Assembly: GCA_017552495.1 (NCBI GenBank)
Contig: JAFZPW010000114.1
Coordinates: forward strand, 1-13,044
From: Clostridia bacterium
GTDB taxonomy: Bacteria > Bacillota > Clostridia > Oscillospirales > Butyricicoccaceae
Reading direction: 5' to 3'
Length of the DNA stretch: 13,044 nt
Shown: in pieces, positions 12,962 to 13,044 of the stretch
How the letters are laid out: each line of letters begins with the position of its first letter
Numbering within the stretch: position 1 is the stretch's first letter
Notes under the pieces: generated by a model
The model's database searches: none
Told to the model about the DNA's origin: nothing
What the model saw: the letters and a program-made list of their open reading frames with translations, nothing else
Position numbers and translations under genes: made by a program

Positions 12962-13044
12962 ACGCATTCCCGACGACGAGTTCGCCCGTCTGCGGCAGGA
13001 AGTGCTGACCCAGTGGCCCACGGGTAAGGACGTGGATCTGCAGG
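12945..13044 (+). CDS. glmE: Glutamate mutase epsilon (catalytic) subunit, N-terminal start (partial)
   Basis: Only 33 codons are present; the gene continues beyond the right edge. It begins MDIQNKRIPDDEFARLRQEV and goes on to LTQWPTGKDVDLQ. The E(E/D)F...R.EVL.QWPTGK(E/D)VDLQ pattern is the conserved beginning of GlmE/MutE, the TIM-barrel subunit that binds glutamate and, with GlmS, coenzyme B12. AAAAAAGGAG stands about 10 bases upstream of ATG 12945. The start lies inside glmL with a 17-base overlap. Its presence confirms that the operon encodes a complete glutamate mutase and not an isolated B12 protein. A methylaspartate ammonia-lyase gene would be expected just downstream. Confidence 0.92.
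   Translation, partial: MDIQNKRIPDDEFARLRQEVLTQWPTGKDVDLQ

Noticed and set aside
1..13044. CRISPR arrays, insertion sequences, tRNA genes or phage attachment sites
   Set aside because: No regularly spaced repeats, transposase motifs, terminal inverted repeats or cloverleaf sequences were seen in the window.

Overview
The window is GC-rich, with G/C-dominated third codon positions. It reads as a chromosomal segment of an anaerobic Firmicute of the Clostridia class. An Oscillospiraceae-like gut anaerobe would fit, but that is inferred from gene content and not proven. The pointers are a clostridial-type FeoA-FeoB fusion with a Cys-rich partner, class I (Fe-S) hydratase subunits, B12-dependent glutamate mutase genes, and AGGAGG-type ribosome sites with sigma-A-like promoters. 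No mobile element, phage gene, tRNA, rRNA or CRISPR array was seen.

Left part (1-2215): the last 26 codons of ribosomal protein L7/L12 (rplL) and its terminator face a minus-strand gene for a small three-helix membrane protein with a Pro/Ala-rich tail. Divergent promoters at about 752-837 separate that gene from a plus-strand pair: a TrmH/SpoU-family RNA 2'-O-methyltransferase and a Nim-like flavin-binding protein. A bidirectional hairpin terminator at 2188-2215 closes this unit and also the iron operon on the other strand.

Middle part (2240-5845, minus strand): an apparent operon of three genes. In transcription order these are a P-loop NTPase carrying an alanyl-tRNA-synthetase-SAD-like motif, an FeoA-FeoB ferrous iron transporter fused in one chain, and an overlapping 51-residue FeoB-associated Cys-rich membrane peptide. 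The P-loop/SAD protein is the least understood gene here.

Right part (5867-13044, plus strand): a catabolic locus. citD-citE-citF encode the acyl carrier, beta and alpha subunits of a citrate lyase-type enzyme. They are followed by the alpha and beta subunits of a class I fumarase-type hydratase, a GntR regulator with its own promoter, a strong terminator, and then glmS-glmL-glmE (the last cut by the window edge) for coenzyme-B12-dependent glutamate mutase. Taken together these are best read as the methylaspartate (Barker) route of glutamate fermentation: glutamate to 3-methylaspartate (GlmS/E, with GlmL as helper), then mesaconate (the ammonia-lyase, expected just past the right edge), then citramalate (the fumarase-like pair acting as mesaconase), then acetate plus pyruvate (the citrate lyase-like trio acting as citramalate lyase). 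Homology-only names (citrate lyase, fumarase) would probably mislead. The promoters of the cit operon and of gntR share the exact 10-mer TTGTATTAGA in opposite orientations, each inside an inverted repeat. This suggests that the GntR protein controls its own gene and the citramalate lyase/mesaconase operon.
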